DNA from: Bacteroidetes/Chlorobi group bacterium ChocPot_Mid
Lineage (GTDB): Bacteria > Bacteroidota > Ignavibacteria > Kapaibacteriales > UBA2268
NCBI GenBank assembly: GCA_003731675.1
Contig: RCNQ01000004.1
Location: forward strand, 1-9,922
DNA length: 9,922 nt
Reading direction: 5' to 3'
Shown: positions 1 to 7,360 of the stretch, one piece after another
Layout: the number at the start of each line of letters is the position of its first letter
How positions within the stretch are numbered: the stretch's first letter is position 1
Translations under genes and position numbers: made by a program
Notes under the pieces: generated by a model
What the model was told of the DNA's origin: nothing
Seen by the model: the letters and a program-made list of their open reading frames with translations, nothing else
The model's database searches: none

Positions 1-2796
1 CATTCTGTTGGTTGTAAGGGTATCTTCATGTATGACAAGACTACCCCATTTATTTGTTTCAATACCCATATAGGAAATATAGCCAACATCAGGGGTATCA
101 CCAATGGTGATTATCAAGGTGTCGAAGTTGAATATTTCATTGCTCCCTTCGATTGGAACAGGTTTTCTTCGTCCGCTTTCGTCAACATCACCAAGTTTGT
201 TTCTCTGGAATTTGACACCTGTAATTTTACCTTTTTCAGAAATTATTCTAATTGGTGTCATTAATGTTTCAAGTCTTATTCCTTCTTCAACAGCAGCATC
301 AACTTCATGAGAAAGTGCAGGCATTTCCTGTCGTGTACGACGGTAAAGTACTGTAACACTTTCAACTCCTTCCTGTCTTAAGGATACTCTTGCCGCATCT
401 ATTGCAGAGTCACCACCACCAATAACTCCGACTTTTCCTTTGGCAAGATTTTTACCTTCAAGGTTAAATGCTTTTAAAAATTGTATGGCAGGATAAACAC
501 CATCAAGTTCTTCGCCTTCTATATTAAGAAGTTTGCTTTTGTGTGCTCCCATAGCTAAAAACACAGCTTTGTAGCCACTGTTGAGTAGATAATCAATTGT
601 AATATCTCTTCCGAGAGCTGTATTGCAGACTAATTCAATGTTGTCGTCAATCAGTGAGTCAATTTCTTTTCTTACAACATCTCTTGGCAAGCGATAAGCA
701 GGAATGCCGCTAATCAGCATACCACCGGGTTCTGTGTCTTTCTCAAATACTGTTACGTTGTATCCTTTTAAAGAAAGCTTATGAGCGGCAGTCAACCCAG
801 CAGGACCTGAACCTATGATAGCGACTTTTGAACGTCTGTTATTTATTGTACCATTACGTTTTGGTTTATAAATTGAGGGGTCAATTGTATCTGTAACAAA
901 ACGTTTCAGAGCTCTTATAGCTATTGGTTGTCCGGTGTAATCTCCTGCACGGCACATTTTTTCACAAGGATGGTTGCAAACTCTTGCACAGACTGACGGA
1001 AACGGGTTTGCTTCACGGATAGTTAGATAAGCTTGTTCATATTCTCCCCTTGCAATTTGTGCAATGTATTTCCATGCTTCAGTTCCAATAGGACATGTTG
1101 AATGACAAGGTGCGCCAACAAGTTCTTTGCATACACCTGCTTTGCAACGCTTATTTTTAATATGGTCAATATATTCATGCCTGAAATATTTCAAAGTTGA
1201 AAGTACAGGATTTGAGGCAGTTTGTCCAAGCCCACACATTGTTGTATCTTTCACCACATAAGCAAGGTCTTCGAGCAATTGGAGTTTCTCCATTGTACCA
1301 TTTCCTTTGGTGATGTCATCGAGTAATTCCCACATTCTTTGAGTGCCTTTACGGCAAGTAAAACATTTGCCACAAGATTCATCTTTAAGGAAATTCATGA
1401 AGAATTTTGCAACATCAACCATGCAAGTTCTTTCATCCATAACTATCATACCACCGGAACCCATTATAGAACCAGCTTTAGCCAAAGAATCGTAGTCAAT
1501 AGGCATATCGAACATGTTGACTGGGATACAGCCACCAGATGGTCCACCTGTCTGGATAGCTTTTACTTTTGCTTTGTCAGGGGCACCACCTCCTATGTCG
1601 TAAATAATTTCTTTGATGGTTATTCCCATAGGAACCTCTACCAGACCTGTATTTTTGACTTTACCGACAAGACTGAATATTTTTGTACCAGTGCTTTTTT
1701 CAGTACCAATCCTGGCATATTCTTCTCCACCTATTTTAATAATTAATGGAATATTAGCCCAGGTTTCAACATTGTTGATGGCTGTCGGTTTTCCATAGAT
1801 ACCTTTTTCGATTGGGAAAGGTGGTCTTTGCTTAGGTTCACCGGTTTTTCCTTCAACAGAGCGAATCAGTGCGGTTTCCTCACCACAAACAAAAGCACCT
1901 GCACCTTTAACAAGTTTTATGTTAAAAGTATGTCCGGTACCAAGGATATTTTCACCAAGCAAACCTATCTCTTCAGCTTGACGAAGGGCAATAATGAGGT
2001 GTTTGATTGCCAATGGATATTCAGCCCGTATATAAATAACACCTTCGTTTGCACCAGTAGCAAATGAACCGATTAGCATACCCTCGATAACACTATGAGG
2101 ATTACCTTCAATGACGCTTCTGTCCATATAAGCACCAGGGTCTCCTTCATCAGCATTGCATACGAGGTATTTGCCAGCTTTATTTGGTCGTTTAGAAAGA
2201 AGTTCCCACTTTACTCCTGTGGGAAAACCTGCACCACCTCTGCCACGAATTTTTGAAATTTTAACTTCATTCACCACCCAGTTCGGGTCATTTTGTTTAA
2301 AAACTTTTTCTAATGAGGAATAACCGCCATTTTCGATGTAATCATGGATTCTGATGGGGTCAATTTTTTCATTTTGACTTATAATTGTTCGCTTTTGATT
2401 TTTGAAAAAGGGTATATCATCTTGGCATTCAATCCTTGTCTGTAATTGTTCATCGAAATACAATAAATCTTCAAGGGTTTGACCTTTGGCAACTGCTTGA
2501 ACGATTTTTTTCATATCACCATTTTTAACTTTTGGGTAAAAAGTTCTTTTGGGTTCAATAAGAACAGACGGTTCCATTTCACAGAAGCCATGACAACCCG
2601 TAACTCTAAGGCGAACTTTATGCGACAAGTCATTTTCCAATATCTCGCGTTTAGTAATTCTTATTAATTCATTTGCACCACTTGCCTGACCGCAAGTACC
2701 GGCATTAATAATGATGGTTGGTGTTTCCGGAGATTTTTGTTGTTGCAGTTCTGCTCTTAATTCTTCCAGTTCCCTAATTGATTTTAGTTTAATCAT
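1..2796 (-). CDS. NuoF-like / GltD-NfnL-like fused flavin iron-sulfur oxidoreductase (C-terminus cut by window edge)
   Basis: The frame is open from ATG at 2796 to base 1 (932 residues, no stop), so the C-terminus lies outside. Domains in order: thioredoxin-like [2Fe-2S] region (C35, C68, C72); 51-kDa FMN/NADH module with GRGGAGFPTG (185-194), NADEGDPGA (214-222) and a GAGAFVCGEETAL stretch (298-310); SLBB region (about 373-405); N3-type [4Fe-4S] ligands C475, C478, C481 and C521; a DPD/GltD-type cysteine region (C551, C556, C564, C568, C603, C607, C611, C615); an FAD Rossmann motif GSGPAG (662-667); and a nucleotide motif GGGDSAIDAAR (793-803) followed by YRR (818-820), which resembles the NADPH-binding GltD pattern. 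Normal NuoF is about 430 residues, so the second half is a full extra module. AGGAAG at 2805-2810 lies 8 bases before the ATG and supports this start. It probably oxidises or reduces NAD(H) at FMN and NADP(H) at FAD, with the NuoE-like protein encoded just upstream. Membership of respiratory complex I is unlikely. Bifurcation is inferred, not shown. Confidence 0.93.
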   Translation of the reverse strand, partial: MIKLKSIRELEELRAELQQQKSPETPTIIINAGTCGQASGANELIRITKREILENDLSHKVRLRVTGCHGFCEMEPSVLIEPKRTFYPKVKNGDMKKIVQAVAKGQTLEDLLYFDEQLQTRIECQDDIPFFKNQKRTIISQNEKIDPIRIHDYIENGGYSSLEKVFKQNDPNWVVNEVKISKIRGRGGAGFPTGVKWELLSKRPNKAGKYLVCNADEGDPGAYMDRSVIEGNPHSVIEGMLIGSFATGANEGVIYIRAEYPLAIKHLIIALRQAEEIGLLGENILGTGHTFNIKLVKGAGAFVCGEETALIRSVEGKTGEPKQRPPFPIEKGIYGKPTAINNVETWANIPLIIKIGGEEYARIGTEKSTGTKIFSLVGKVKNTGLVEVPMGITIKEIIYDIGGGAPDKAKVKAIQTGGPSGGCIPVNMFDMPIDYDSLAKAGSIMGSGGMIVMDERTCMVDVAKFFMNFLKDESCGKCFTCRKGTQRMWELLDDITKGNGTMEKLQLLEDLAYVVKDTTMCGLGQTASNPVLSTLKYFRHEYIDHIKNKRCKAGVCKELVGAPCHSTCPIGTEAWKYIAQIARGEYEQAYLTIREANPFPSVCARVCNHPCEKMCRAGDYTGQPIAIRALKRFVTDTIDPSIYKPKRNGTINNRRSKVAIIGSGPAGLTAAHKLSLKGYNVTVFEKDTEPGGMLISGIPAYRLPRDVVRKEIDSLIDDNIELVCNTALGRDITIDYLLNSGYKAVFLAMGAHKSKLLNIEGEELDGVYPAIQFLKAFNLEGKNLAKGKVGVIGGGDSAIDAARVSLRQEGVESVTVLYRRTRQEMPALSHEVDAAVEEGIRLETLMTPIRIISEKGKITGVKFQRNKLGDVDESGRRKPVPIEGSNEIFNFDTLIITIGDTPDVGYISYMGIETNKWGSLVIHEDTLTTNRM

Positions 2797-2857
2797 CTTT
2801 TTGTCTTCCTTTCAGGTAAAGAGACATAAATGTTTTATGGATTTCTATCTTGATTAA

Positions 2858-2871
2858 TTGATAATTATCCA
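2858..2871 (-). promoter_or_regulatory. possible FNR/Crp-family box upstream of the NuoF-like gene
   Basis: TTGAT-AATT-ATCCA matches 9 of 10 positions of the FNR-type consensus TTGAT-N4-ATCAA. It contains the perfect 10-base palindrome GATAATTATC (2860-2869). It lies in the 111-base gap between the NuoE-like stop and the NuoF-like start, about 60 bases before the start codon. An anaerobic regulator site would suit a redox gene, but the region is AT-rich and a chance match is quite possible. No regulator gene of this family is visible in the window. Confidence 0.25.
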
Positions 2872-2907
2872 ATATTTATAATAAAGAATAATTTATATCT
2901 TGTTTTG

Positions 2908-3753
2908 CTAATAGCCGATTTCAAGCATATGGTTTTTACAGCCGTTTCGTGTGCAAACATGCACAATTCCACCTCCACGAACGACAAAAGAGACCATTGG
3001 TGCTGAACAACTGCTACAAATATTCACTGCTTTTAATTCTGTGTGGCAGTGAGGACAAAAGAAATTCACTAATGTTTCATCAGGAATTTTGCAATCTGAC
3101 TCGACATTCGGACTACCATACAATGATGATAGTTTCAACCAGCCATGCTGTTTCCCAAAGGATATCGACACTGATATAGATGGGTAGTTATCAATTAGAT
3201 AGGTATTATCCATTAAAGAATGGTTACAATAGGCGCAACTTACTTCGACAGGAAAGATTTTTTCGTCTGGAGTAATCTCAAGTTTGATTTTATCTTTACT
3301 ATCTTTGACAGACTGAACAATATTTTTTACTTTTTTCTTATCCACTTTCGAAAAATATTGACCGTCAACAACAACTATAGGACCGAGTGCACATGCTCCC
3401 AGGCAAGCAACAGTATCGAATGAAAATTCTTCATCCTTTGTTGTTTGACCTGGTTTTATAGCAAGAATTTTTTGAAATTCTTCGGCAATCGTTGGACCGC
3501 CGCGAACATGACATGCTGTACCAAGACAACAGGTAACGTGATGTTTCCCTTTAGGATTCAAGCTGAAGGATTTATAAAAAGTTGCAACTCCGTAGATATC
3601 TACAAGGGACTTCCCTGTTTCCCTTGCAACCTGAATTAATGCTTCCTGTGGTAGGTAACTGAATTTTGCCTGAATATCCTGAAGTATGGAGATTATCCCG
3701 TTGCCATTGCTTCTATGCTTCGCAATTATGGAATCAATATTAGCTTTTTCCAT
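2908..3753 (-). CDS. NuoE-like [2Fe-2S] subunit with C-terminal cysteine-pair (zinc-ribbon-like) extension
   Basis: 281 residues. Residues 1-155 are a thioredoxin-like NuoE/HydC-type domain: a helical N-terminus with the VATFY motif (56-60), then the [2Fe-2S] ligands C76, C81, C117 and C121 in the family spacing C-x4-C...C-x3-C. Usual NuoE proteins end near residue 160. Here about 120 further residues hold four cysteine pairs: C173/C176, C233/C236, C246/C249 and C267/C272. These look like two zinc-ribbon or rubredoxin-like knuckles. The protein likely passes electrons between its [2Fe-2S] cluster and the flavoprotein encoded 111 bases downstream on the same strand, forming a two-subunit core. 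The start at 3753 has AGGA about 7 bases upstream. The extension might bind a metal, a partner or a third subunit; its role is unknown to me. The family call is secure; the partner assignment rests on gene order. Confidence 0.93.
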   Translation of the reverse strand: MEKANIDSIIAKHRSNGNGIISILQDIQAKFSYLPQEALIQVARETGKSLVDIYGVATFYKSFSLNPKGKHHVTCCLGTACHVRGGPTIAEEFQKILAIKPGQTTKDEEFSFDTVACLGACALGPIVVVDGQYFSKVDKKKVKNIVQSVKDSKDKIKLEITPDEKIFPVEVSCAYCNHSLMDNTYLIDNYPSISVSISFGKQHGWLKLSSLYGSPNVESDCKIPDETLVNFFCPHCHTELKAVNICSSCSAPMVSFVVRGGGIVHVCTRNGCKNHMLEIGY

Positions 3754-3897
3754 ACAACATTCCTATTGATTACAAAATAATTTATTTATATTATTTTTAT
3801 TTGCACCAAAATATTTATGTTTAAATAGCAAAAAAATATTATAATAACAAAAATATTTTTCCATCTATATTCTAAATGTTGTTAATCCAAAGATATT

Positions 3898-3930
3898 TAG
3901 TTGTAGCTAAACTAAGGCAAGATATTTAAT
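3898..3930 (-). promoter_or_regulatory. candidate Bacteroidota-type promoter for the NuoE-like gene
   Basis: Read on the minus strand, TATCTTTG (3905-3898) fits TAnnTTTG, and a TTG (3930-3928) lies 22 bases upstream, close to the usual -33/-7 spacing of that promoter class. It would give a leader of about 140 bases before the ATG at 3753. A second TAnnTTTG match (TATTTTTG, 3855-3848) lacks an upstream TTG. This is only meaningful if the organism is Bacteroidota-like, and AT-rich DNA makes chance matches common. Confidence 0.22.
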
Positions 3931-3938
3931 CTTATACT
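3900..3938. repeat. direct repeat AAGATATTTA flanking an imperfect palindrome
   Basis: AAGATATTTA occurs at 3900-3909 and again at 3929-3938, 29 bases apart start to start. Between them, 3908-3924 reads TAGTTGTAGCTAAACTA, with 5-base inverted arms (TAGTT/AACTA) around TAGCTA. The whole lies in the 233-base gap between the ligase stop and the NuoE-like start and overlaps the candidate promoter there. It could be an operator. The rest of this gap is A/T-rich with scattered ATATTT runs and no gene that I can see. Confidence 0.3.
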
Positions 3939-3986
3939 AAATACAAATATTTTTTTAGAATTATAATAATTTTAAATAAGATTTTT

Positions 3987-4931
3987 TTAATTATTTTTTA
4001 ATATTAATCTTCCACTTTGTACAGGGTTTGACTGGGAATCCAAGCATAGTCCAAGGTTATTATCTATGTTTAATACCTTACCTTGAGCTATTATTGTGTT
4101 GTTGTTTGATATATCATCAGACAAGATAATTACTTCACGATTGATAACTGCCGAATTTTCTCGGTAAAGTTGAATTAAGTATTGATAATTCCCTGAGAGT
4201 AATTTTTTGTAGTTTACTTCTATATTTATTAAAAGTATTTTCATGATATCGCTTATTCTGATTTTTTCATCATCGGAAAGAAAGTTATTTAGACAGGCGG
4301 TTTCAGGAACAAATTCGTTTAATTCTATCATAGGCTGTTTTTCAACATTAAGCCCGATACCCAGAATTACATTTTTTACTATTTCTCCTTGTGTTAATGA
4401 ATGAGCAAGGACACCACTTACCTTTGCATTTCCAATTAAAATATCATTAACCCATTTTATCTTTGCTTTATTGTTTAATTGGGGAATATGGTTAATTGTC
4501 TGCACAACTGATAAAGCTGAAAGTGCTAAGAAACCCTGTAAATAATTATTAATTTTTTTTTGAGGAGACAATTGAATAGACAAATGGATATTCCCTTCTT
4601 CTGCAACCCAACTACGATTATGGAAACCATGAAAATTATTTCCTGAACCTGCAATACACAAAATATTGCCATTTACCGAGTTTGACTGAGCCAGTTTTAT
4701 CAAGCTATCGTATTGAGATTTTTCAGACATTTTTTTTATTAAAAGGTAATCCCATATTCCAAGACAAGTTTCAGATTCAAATAATTGAGTATTACTGCCA
4801 AATATTTCTTCGATGAGATTACTATTTGTGTTATCATTATAAATTTTGAATTCATTGTTATCTGAAAATCCAATTTCACGAGTAAATTCAATATTTTCTG
4901 TAATAATTTTCATAAAATAATTTAATTGCAT
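3987..4931 (-). CDS. birA: BirA/LplA-superfamily biotin (or lipoate) protein ligase-like, catalytic-type, divergent active site
   Basis: 314 residues. A central ligase fold is recognised by KWVND (159-163, family KWPND), K170 and G173 in the following KxxG segment, and GIGLNV (191-196). A BirA-like C-terminal SH3-type domain (about 262-312) contains GKVLNID. The stretch LCIA (91-94) aligns without gaps to the E. coli BirA segment leading into the GRGRRGR loop. Here that loop reads FHGFHNR (100-106), then SW, so only one Gly and the last Arg are kept. The family biotin-contact STN before YLL is GIW (58-60). The first 50 residues do not look like the BirA DNA-binding HTH, so it is probably not a repressor. 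If active, it would attach biotin or a related cofactor to a carrier protein. No carboxylase or carrier gene is nearby. The start may instead be M7 (4913), as neither has a clear ribosome site. Superfamily sure, substrate uncertain. Confidence 0.8.
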   Translation of the reverse strand: MQLNYFMKIITENIEFTREIGFSDNNEFKIYNDNTNSNLIEEIFGSNTQLFESETCLGIWDYLLIKKMSEKSQYDSLIKLAQSNSVNGNILCIAGSGNNFHGFHNRSWVAEEGNIHLSIQLSPQKKINNYLQGFLALSALSVVQTINHIPQLNNKAKIKWVNDILIGNAKVSGVLAHSLTQGEIVKNVILGIGLNVEKQPMIELNEFVPETACLNNFLSDDEKIRISDIMKILLINIEVNYKKLLSGNYQYLIQLYRENSAVINREVIILSDDISNNNTIIAQGKVLNIDNNLGLCLDSQSNPVQSGRLILKNN

Positions 4932-4971
4932 TTATTTCAAATATTTTTAATACTAATATAATTCTTTTATT

Positions 4972-4979
4972 TAAATTTG
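4972..4979 (+). promoter_or_regulatory. candidate -7 element (TAAATTTG) for dut
   Basis: TAAATTTG fits the Bacteroidota TAnnTTTG element and lies 30 bases before the dut start. The same octamer lies upstream of the other plus-strand gene (8154-8161). No TTG is found at the expected -33 distance, so the match is partial. Confidence 0.28.
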
Positions 4980-5009
4980 ATAAAATATTATTTTTAAAAG
5001 AGTAAAATT

Positions 5010-5456
5010 ATGACAGATGTAAAAATAACAAGACTGGATAAAAAATTTGAGGATCTACCGTTACCTGGCTATGCAACAGAAGGTTCTGCGGGAATGGATA
5101 TTCTTGCGGCGGTTGACGAACCCATAACAATTGAAAAAGGAGGAATATCGTTGATTCCGACATCTCTGGCAATTGCCCTTTCACAAGGTTATGAATGTCA
5201 GGTACGTTCAAGGAGTGGATTAGCGATAAAACATGGGATATTCGCATTAAATTCTCCGGGTACTATTGACAGTGATTACAGAGGTGAAATAAAAATTATA
5301 CTTGCAAATTTTGGTAAAGAAGACTTTGTGATTAACAGAGGTGACCGTATAGCTCAGCTTGTTGTCGCTAAATACGAGAAGATTAAATGGAATGTGGTTG
5401 ATAAACTACCAAATTCAGACCGAGGTGAAGGTGGCTTCGGTAGTACGGGAGTATAA
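5010..5456 (+). CDS. dut: deoxyuridine 5'-triphosphate nucleotidohydrolase (dUTPase)
   Basis: 148 residues, the normal size of a trimeric dUTPase. It hydrolyses dUTP to dUMP and pyrophosphate in the cytoplasm, keeping uracil out of DNA and supplying dUMP for thymidylate synthesis. All five family motifs are present in order: I, GSAGMDILA (25-33); II, RSRSGLA (66-72); III, GTIDSDYRGE (84-93), with the catalytic Asp (D87) and the uracil-stacking Tyr (Y90); IV, GDRIAQLVV (111-119); V, RGEGGFGSTG (138-147), the P-loop-like arm that closes on the neighbouring subunit. It is divergent from the ligase gene, with 78 bases between starts. It is tail-to-tail with the radical SAM gene, with only 3 bases between the two stop codons. 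The ribosome site is weak (an AAAAGAG-like stretch). Confidence 0.98.
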   Translation: MTDVKITRLDKKFEDLPLPGYATEGSAGMDILAAVDEPITIEKGGISLIPTSLAIALSQGYECQVRSRSGLAIKHGIFALNSPGTIDSDYRGEIKIILANFGKEDFVINRGDRIAQLVVAKYEKIKWNVVDKLPNSDRGEGGFGSTGV

Positions 5457-5459
5457 TTT

Positions 5460-6581
5460 TTAGTCAATAGTCATATTGTAATTCCCTAAAGCATGTTTTA
5501 TCATTCCTGCCCAACATGATGGCTGGATTAATGTATTTGTGGACCATACACATTCATGCGTACATATACATTGATTATCCTGAATTTCCTGCCTGAATAT
5601 TTTTGCTTTGGGATTATTCCAGACAGATGATAAATCATAATCACTATTTCTTATATTCCCAAAAGAAATGTCCAAGGATTCACAGGGTCTGATTTCACCA
5701 TCGTTGAAAATAACACCGATTAAACTTCCAGCTGTACAGCCACCACCAGTTCTATGTTCCTGCAAAATCTCAGATATAATTTCTCTTCTTAAGCTATTCT
5801 TTACAGTGAGTATTTTCCCTAAATGATGAGCTTTATCACCATAATAATTTTTACGATTAATCCTCTTTTGAATTATCTGAGAAGCTTTTTTATATGCTTT
5901 TAAATTCTCAAAAGCAATAACAGGATTTTTTGAAGGTGGTCTTTGGATGTTTACCATCCATTCCCCATCAGGAAGAATGTTTTCTATCATTTCAGCTAAC
6001 TCGGATATCTCTTTATTATTATATTCAGAAATGGTTGTTATAACTGATACATCAAAATTTGGAAAAAGATTTCTAATCTGTCGGAGTTTTTCAATTGTTT
6101 TACAGGCTTCCTTGAATAATCCCTTATGATTTCTAATAAAATCGTGTGTGTCAGCTAATCCGTCAATTGAGACATCAACTCTAAACGGGAGATTTTTATT
6201 TTCTTTAAGTATTTTTATCACTTTGTTACAAATATGGTCACTGTCAAAACCTGAAGTGGGAATATCACATCTGTTAAGTTTAGTATTAGTGTTGAAGACT
6301 TTCACAATTTCTGCGATTTCCTTTCTTAAAAAAGCTTCACCACCGGTAATTGTAAGGAAATGTATAAATTTTATTTTTTGTGATATTTTTTCAATTTCAT
6401 CGAATGTCAAAATATTCTCTCTGATATTTTTAGTCTTCCATTCATCGTTGAACCAGCAATGCAAACACTTGTTTGGACAGGTGTTGCTTGCAAATAGTAT
6501 TATGTAAGGTGGAGTTTTTAAAAATTGCACCAAACCTTCATTAATGGATTTATAATAAATATTTCTTATTTTTCTTAGCAT
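5460..6581 (-). CDS. radical SAM enzyme with C-terminal SPASM/twitch-type domain, substrate unknown
   Basis: 373 residues. The radical SAM [4Fe-4S] motif CxxxCxxC is C35, C39, C42, followed by the SAM-binding GGEAF (80-84). The C-terminal part has the layout of a SPASM auxiliary-cluster domain: C282, then C300 after a GEIRP-type turn, then C338, C340, C344 and C356. Enzymes of this type modify peptides, sugars, cofactors or lipids by 5'-deoxyadenosyl radical chemistry. The substrate cannot be read from the sequence. It is last in a likely three-gene operon. Its ATG directly follows the TAA of the dehydrogenase gene, suggesting translational coupling. I found no small precursor-peptide gene beside it, so a RiPP maturase role has no local support. 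Its last codons face dut, 3 bases away. Confidence 0.93.
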   Translation of the reverse strand: MLRKIRNIYYKSINEGLVQFLKTPPYIILFASNTCPNKCLHCWFNDEWKTKNIRENILTFDEIEKISQKIKFIHFLTITGGEAFLRKEIAEIVKVFNTNTKLNRCDIPTSGFDSDHICNKVIKILKENKNLPFRVDVSIDGLADTHDFIRNHKGLFKEACKTIEKLRQIRNLFPNFDVSVITTISEYNNKEISELAEMIENILPDGEWMVNIQRPPSKNPVIAFENLKAYKKASQIIQKRINRKNYYGDKAHHLGKILTVKNSLRREIISEILQEHRTGGGCTAGSLIGVIFNDGEIRPCESLDISFGNIRNSDYDLSSVWNNPKAKIFRQEIQDNQCICTHECVWSTNTLIQPSCWAGMIKHALGNYNMTID

Positions 6582-7355
6582 TTATGTAAGATATCGAAGA
6601 AATCTTTTGGTAATAAAATCCGGTAACATTTTAAAGCAGAAATATATTATTTTCGCTTTTGCACCGGGGATAATTATTGAATGATATTTATTAAGTTTTT
6701 TCAATGTGTATCTAACAATAGCATCAGGATTTTTCCCTGTTTTATGAGACTGAAAACCCGCATTTCTATCAAAATCTGTATTAATTTTTCCAGCATATAA
6801 AACTGATATTAATATATTTTTATTTTTATTTTCGTAATACAATGAACGGGAGAGCAAAGATAAATAGGATTTTTCAGCGGCATAAACAGACCACTTAGGA
6901 GAAGGACGTAATGCCATTGTAGAAGAAATATTCAATATAATTCCGGAATTATTATTGCTCATTTTCTCAAGAATATATCTTGTCAGTAAAGTTGGTGCTA
7001 AAAGGTTAATGGAAATCATTTTATTTATTTCAATTTCATTAATTGAAGTAAATTCCTTATAAATTCCAACACCTGCATTGTTGATCAAAAAGTCAATTTC
7101 AATATTTTGTGCTTGAATATATTCAACTAACTTCTTTACATCATTTTCGTCGGAGAAATCACAAGGAAAAATAATTATTCCATTATGATAATTTTCTAAT
7201 TCCTTTTGGACATGATTTAATTTAGCAGAATTCTTAGATACTAATATTAAATTTAATCCAATTTCAGATAAAATTTTTGCAAAAGCGAAACCCAAACCCG
7301 AACCTGCTCCCGTAATCAAAGCAGTCTGACCCTTTTTAATCAATTTGGGGTTCAT
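6582..7355 (-). CDS. short-chain dehydrogenase/reductase (classical SDR)
   Basis: 257 residues, typical of a classical SDR: an NAD(P)-dependent oxidoreductase of alcohol/keto substrates. Seen in the sequence: cofactor motif TGAGSGLG (15-22), NNAG (92-95), and the catalytic set N117, S145, Y158 and K162 (YAAEK), all intact. The C-terminus (about 236-257) is hydrophobic and basic, as in SDRs thought to sit at the membrane, and might act on a lipid-like substrate. The start is 5 bases after the stop of the beta-barrel gene, and the stop abuts the ATG of the radical SAM gene, so the three are very likely one transcript. Substrate and NADH/NADPH preference cannot be decided. An LplA-type or fatty-acid-synthase FabG assignment is not supported by the neighbours. 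Confidence 0.94.
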   Translation of the reverse strand: MNPKLIKKGQTALITGAGSGLGFAFAKILSEIGLNLILVSKNSAKLNHVQKELENYHNGIIIFPCDFSDENDVKKLVEYIQAQNIEIDFLINNAGVGIYKEFTSINEIEINKMISINLLAPTLLTRYILEKMSNNNSGIILNISSTMALRPSPKWSVYAAEKSYLSLLSRSLYYENKNKNILISVLYAGKINTDFDRNAGFQSHKTGKNPDAIVRYTLKKLNKYHSIIIPGAKAKIIYFCFKMLPDFITKRFLRYLT

Positions 7356-7360
7356 TAAGT

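Noticed and set aside
28..2667. Several short plus-strand open frames opposite the NuoF-like gene.
   Set aside because: They have no recognisable domain and run opposite a single long minus-strand frame that carries many exact family motifs. They are antisense shadows.
1..3753. Part of a respiratory complex I (nuo) operon.
   Set aside because: No other nuo subunit gene is next to them. The NuoF gene carries a GltD module and the NuoE gene an extra tail, which complex I subunits lack.
5008..5247. A minus-strand open frame opposite dut.
   Set aside because: It lies wholly across from dut, which has all five dUTPase motifs; no family pattern is seen in it.
5460..6581. A RiPP maturase role for the SPASM radical SAM protein.
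   Set aside because: No small peptide gene, transporter or leader-recognition domain is found around it.
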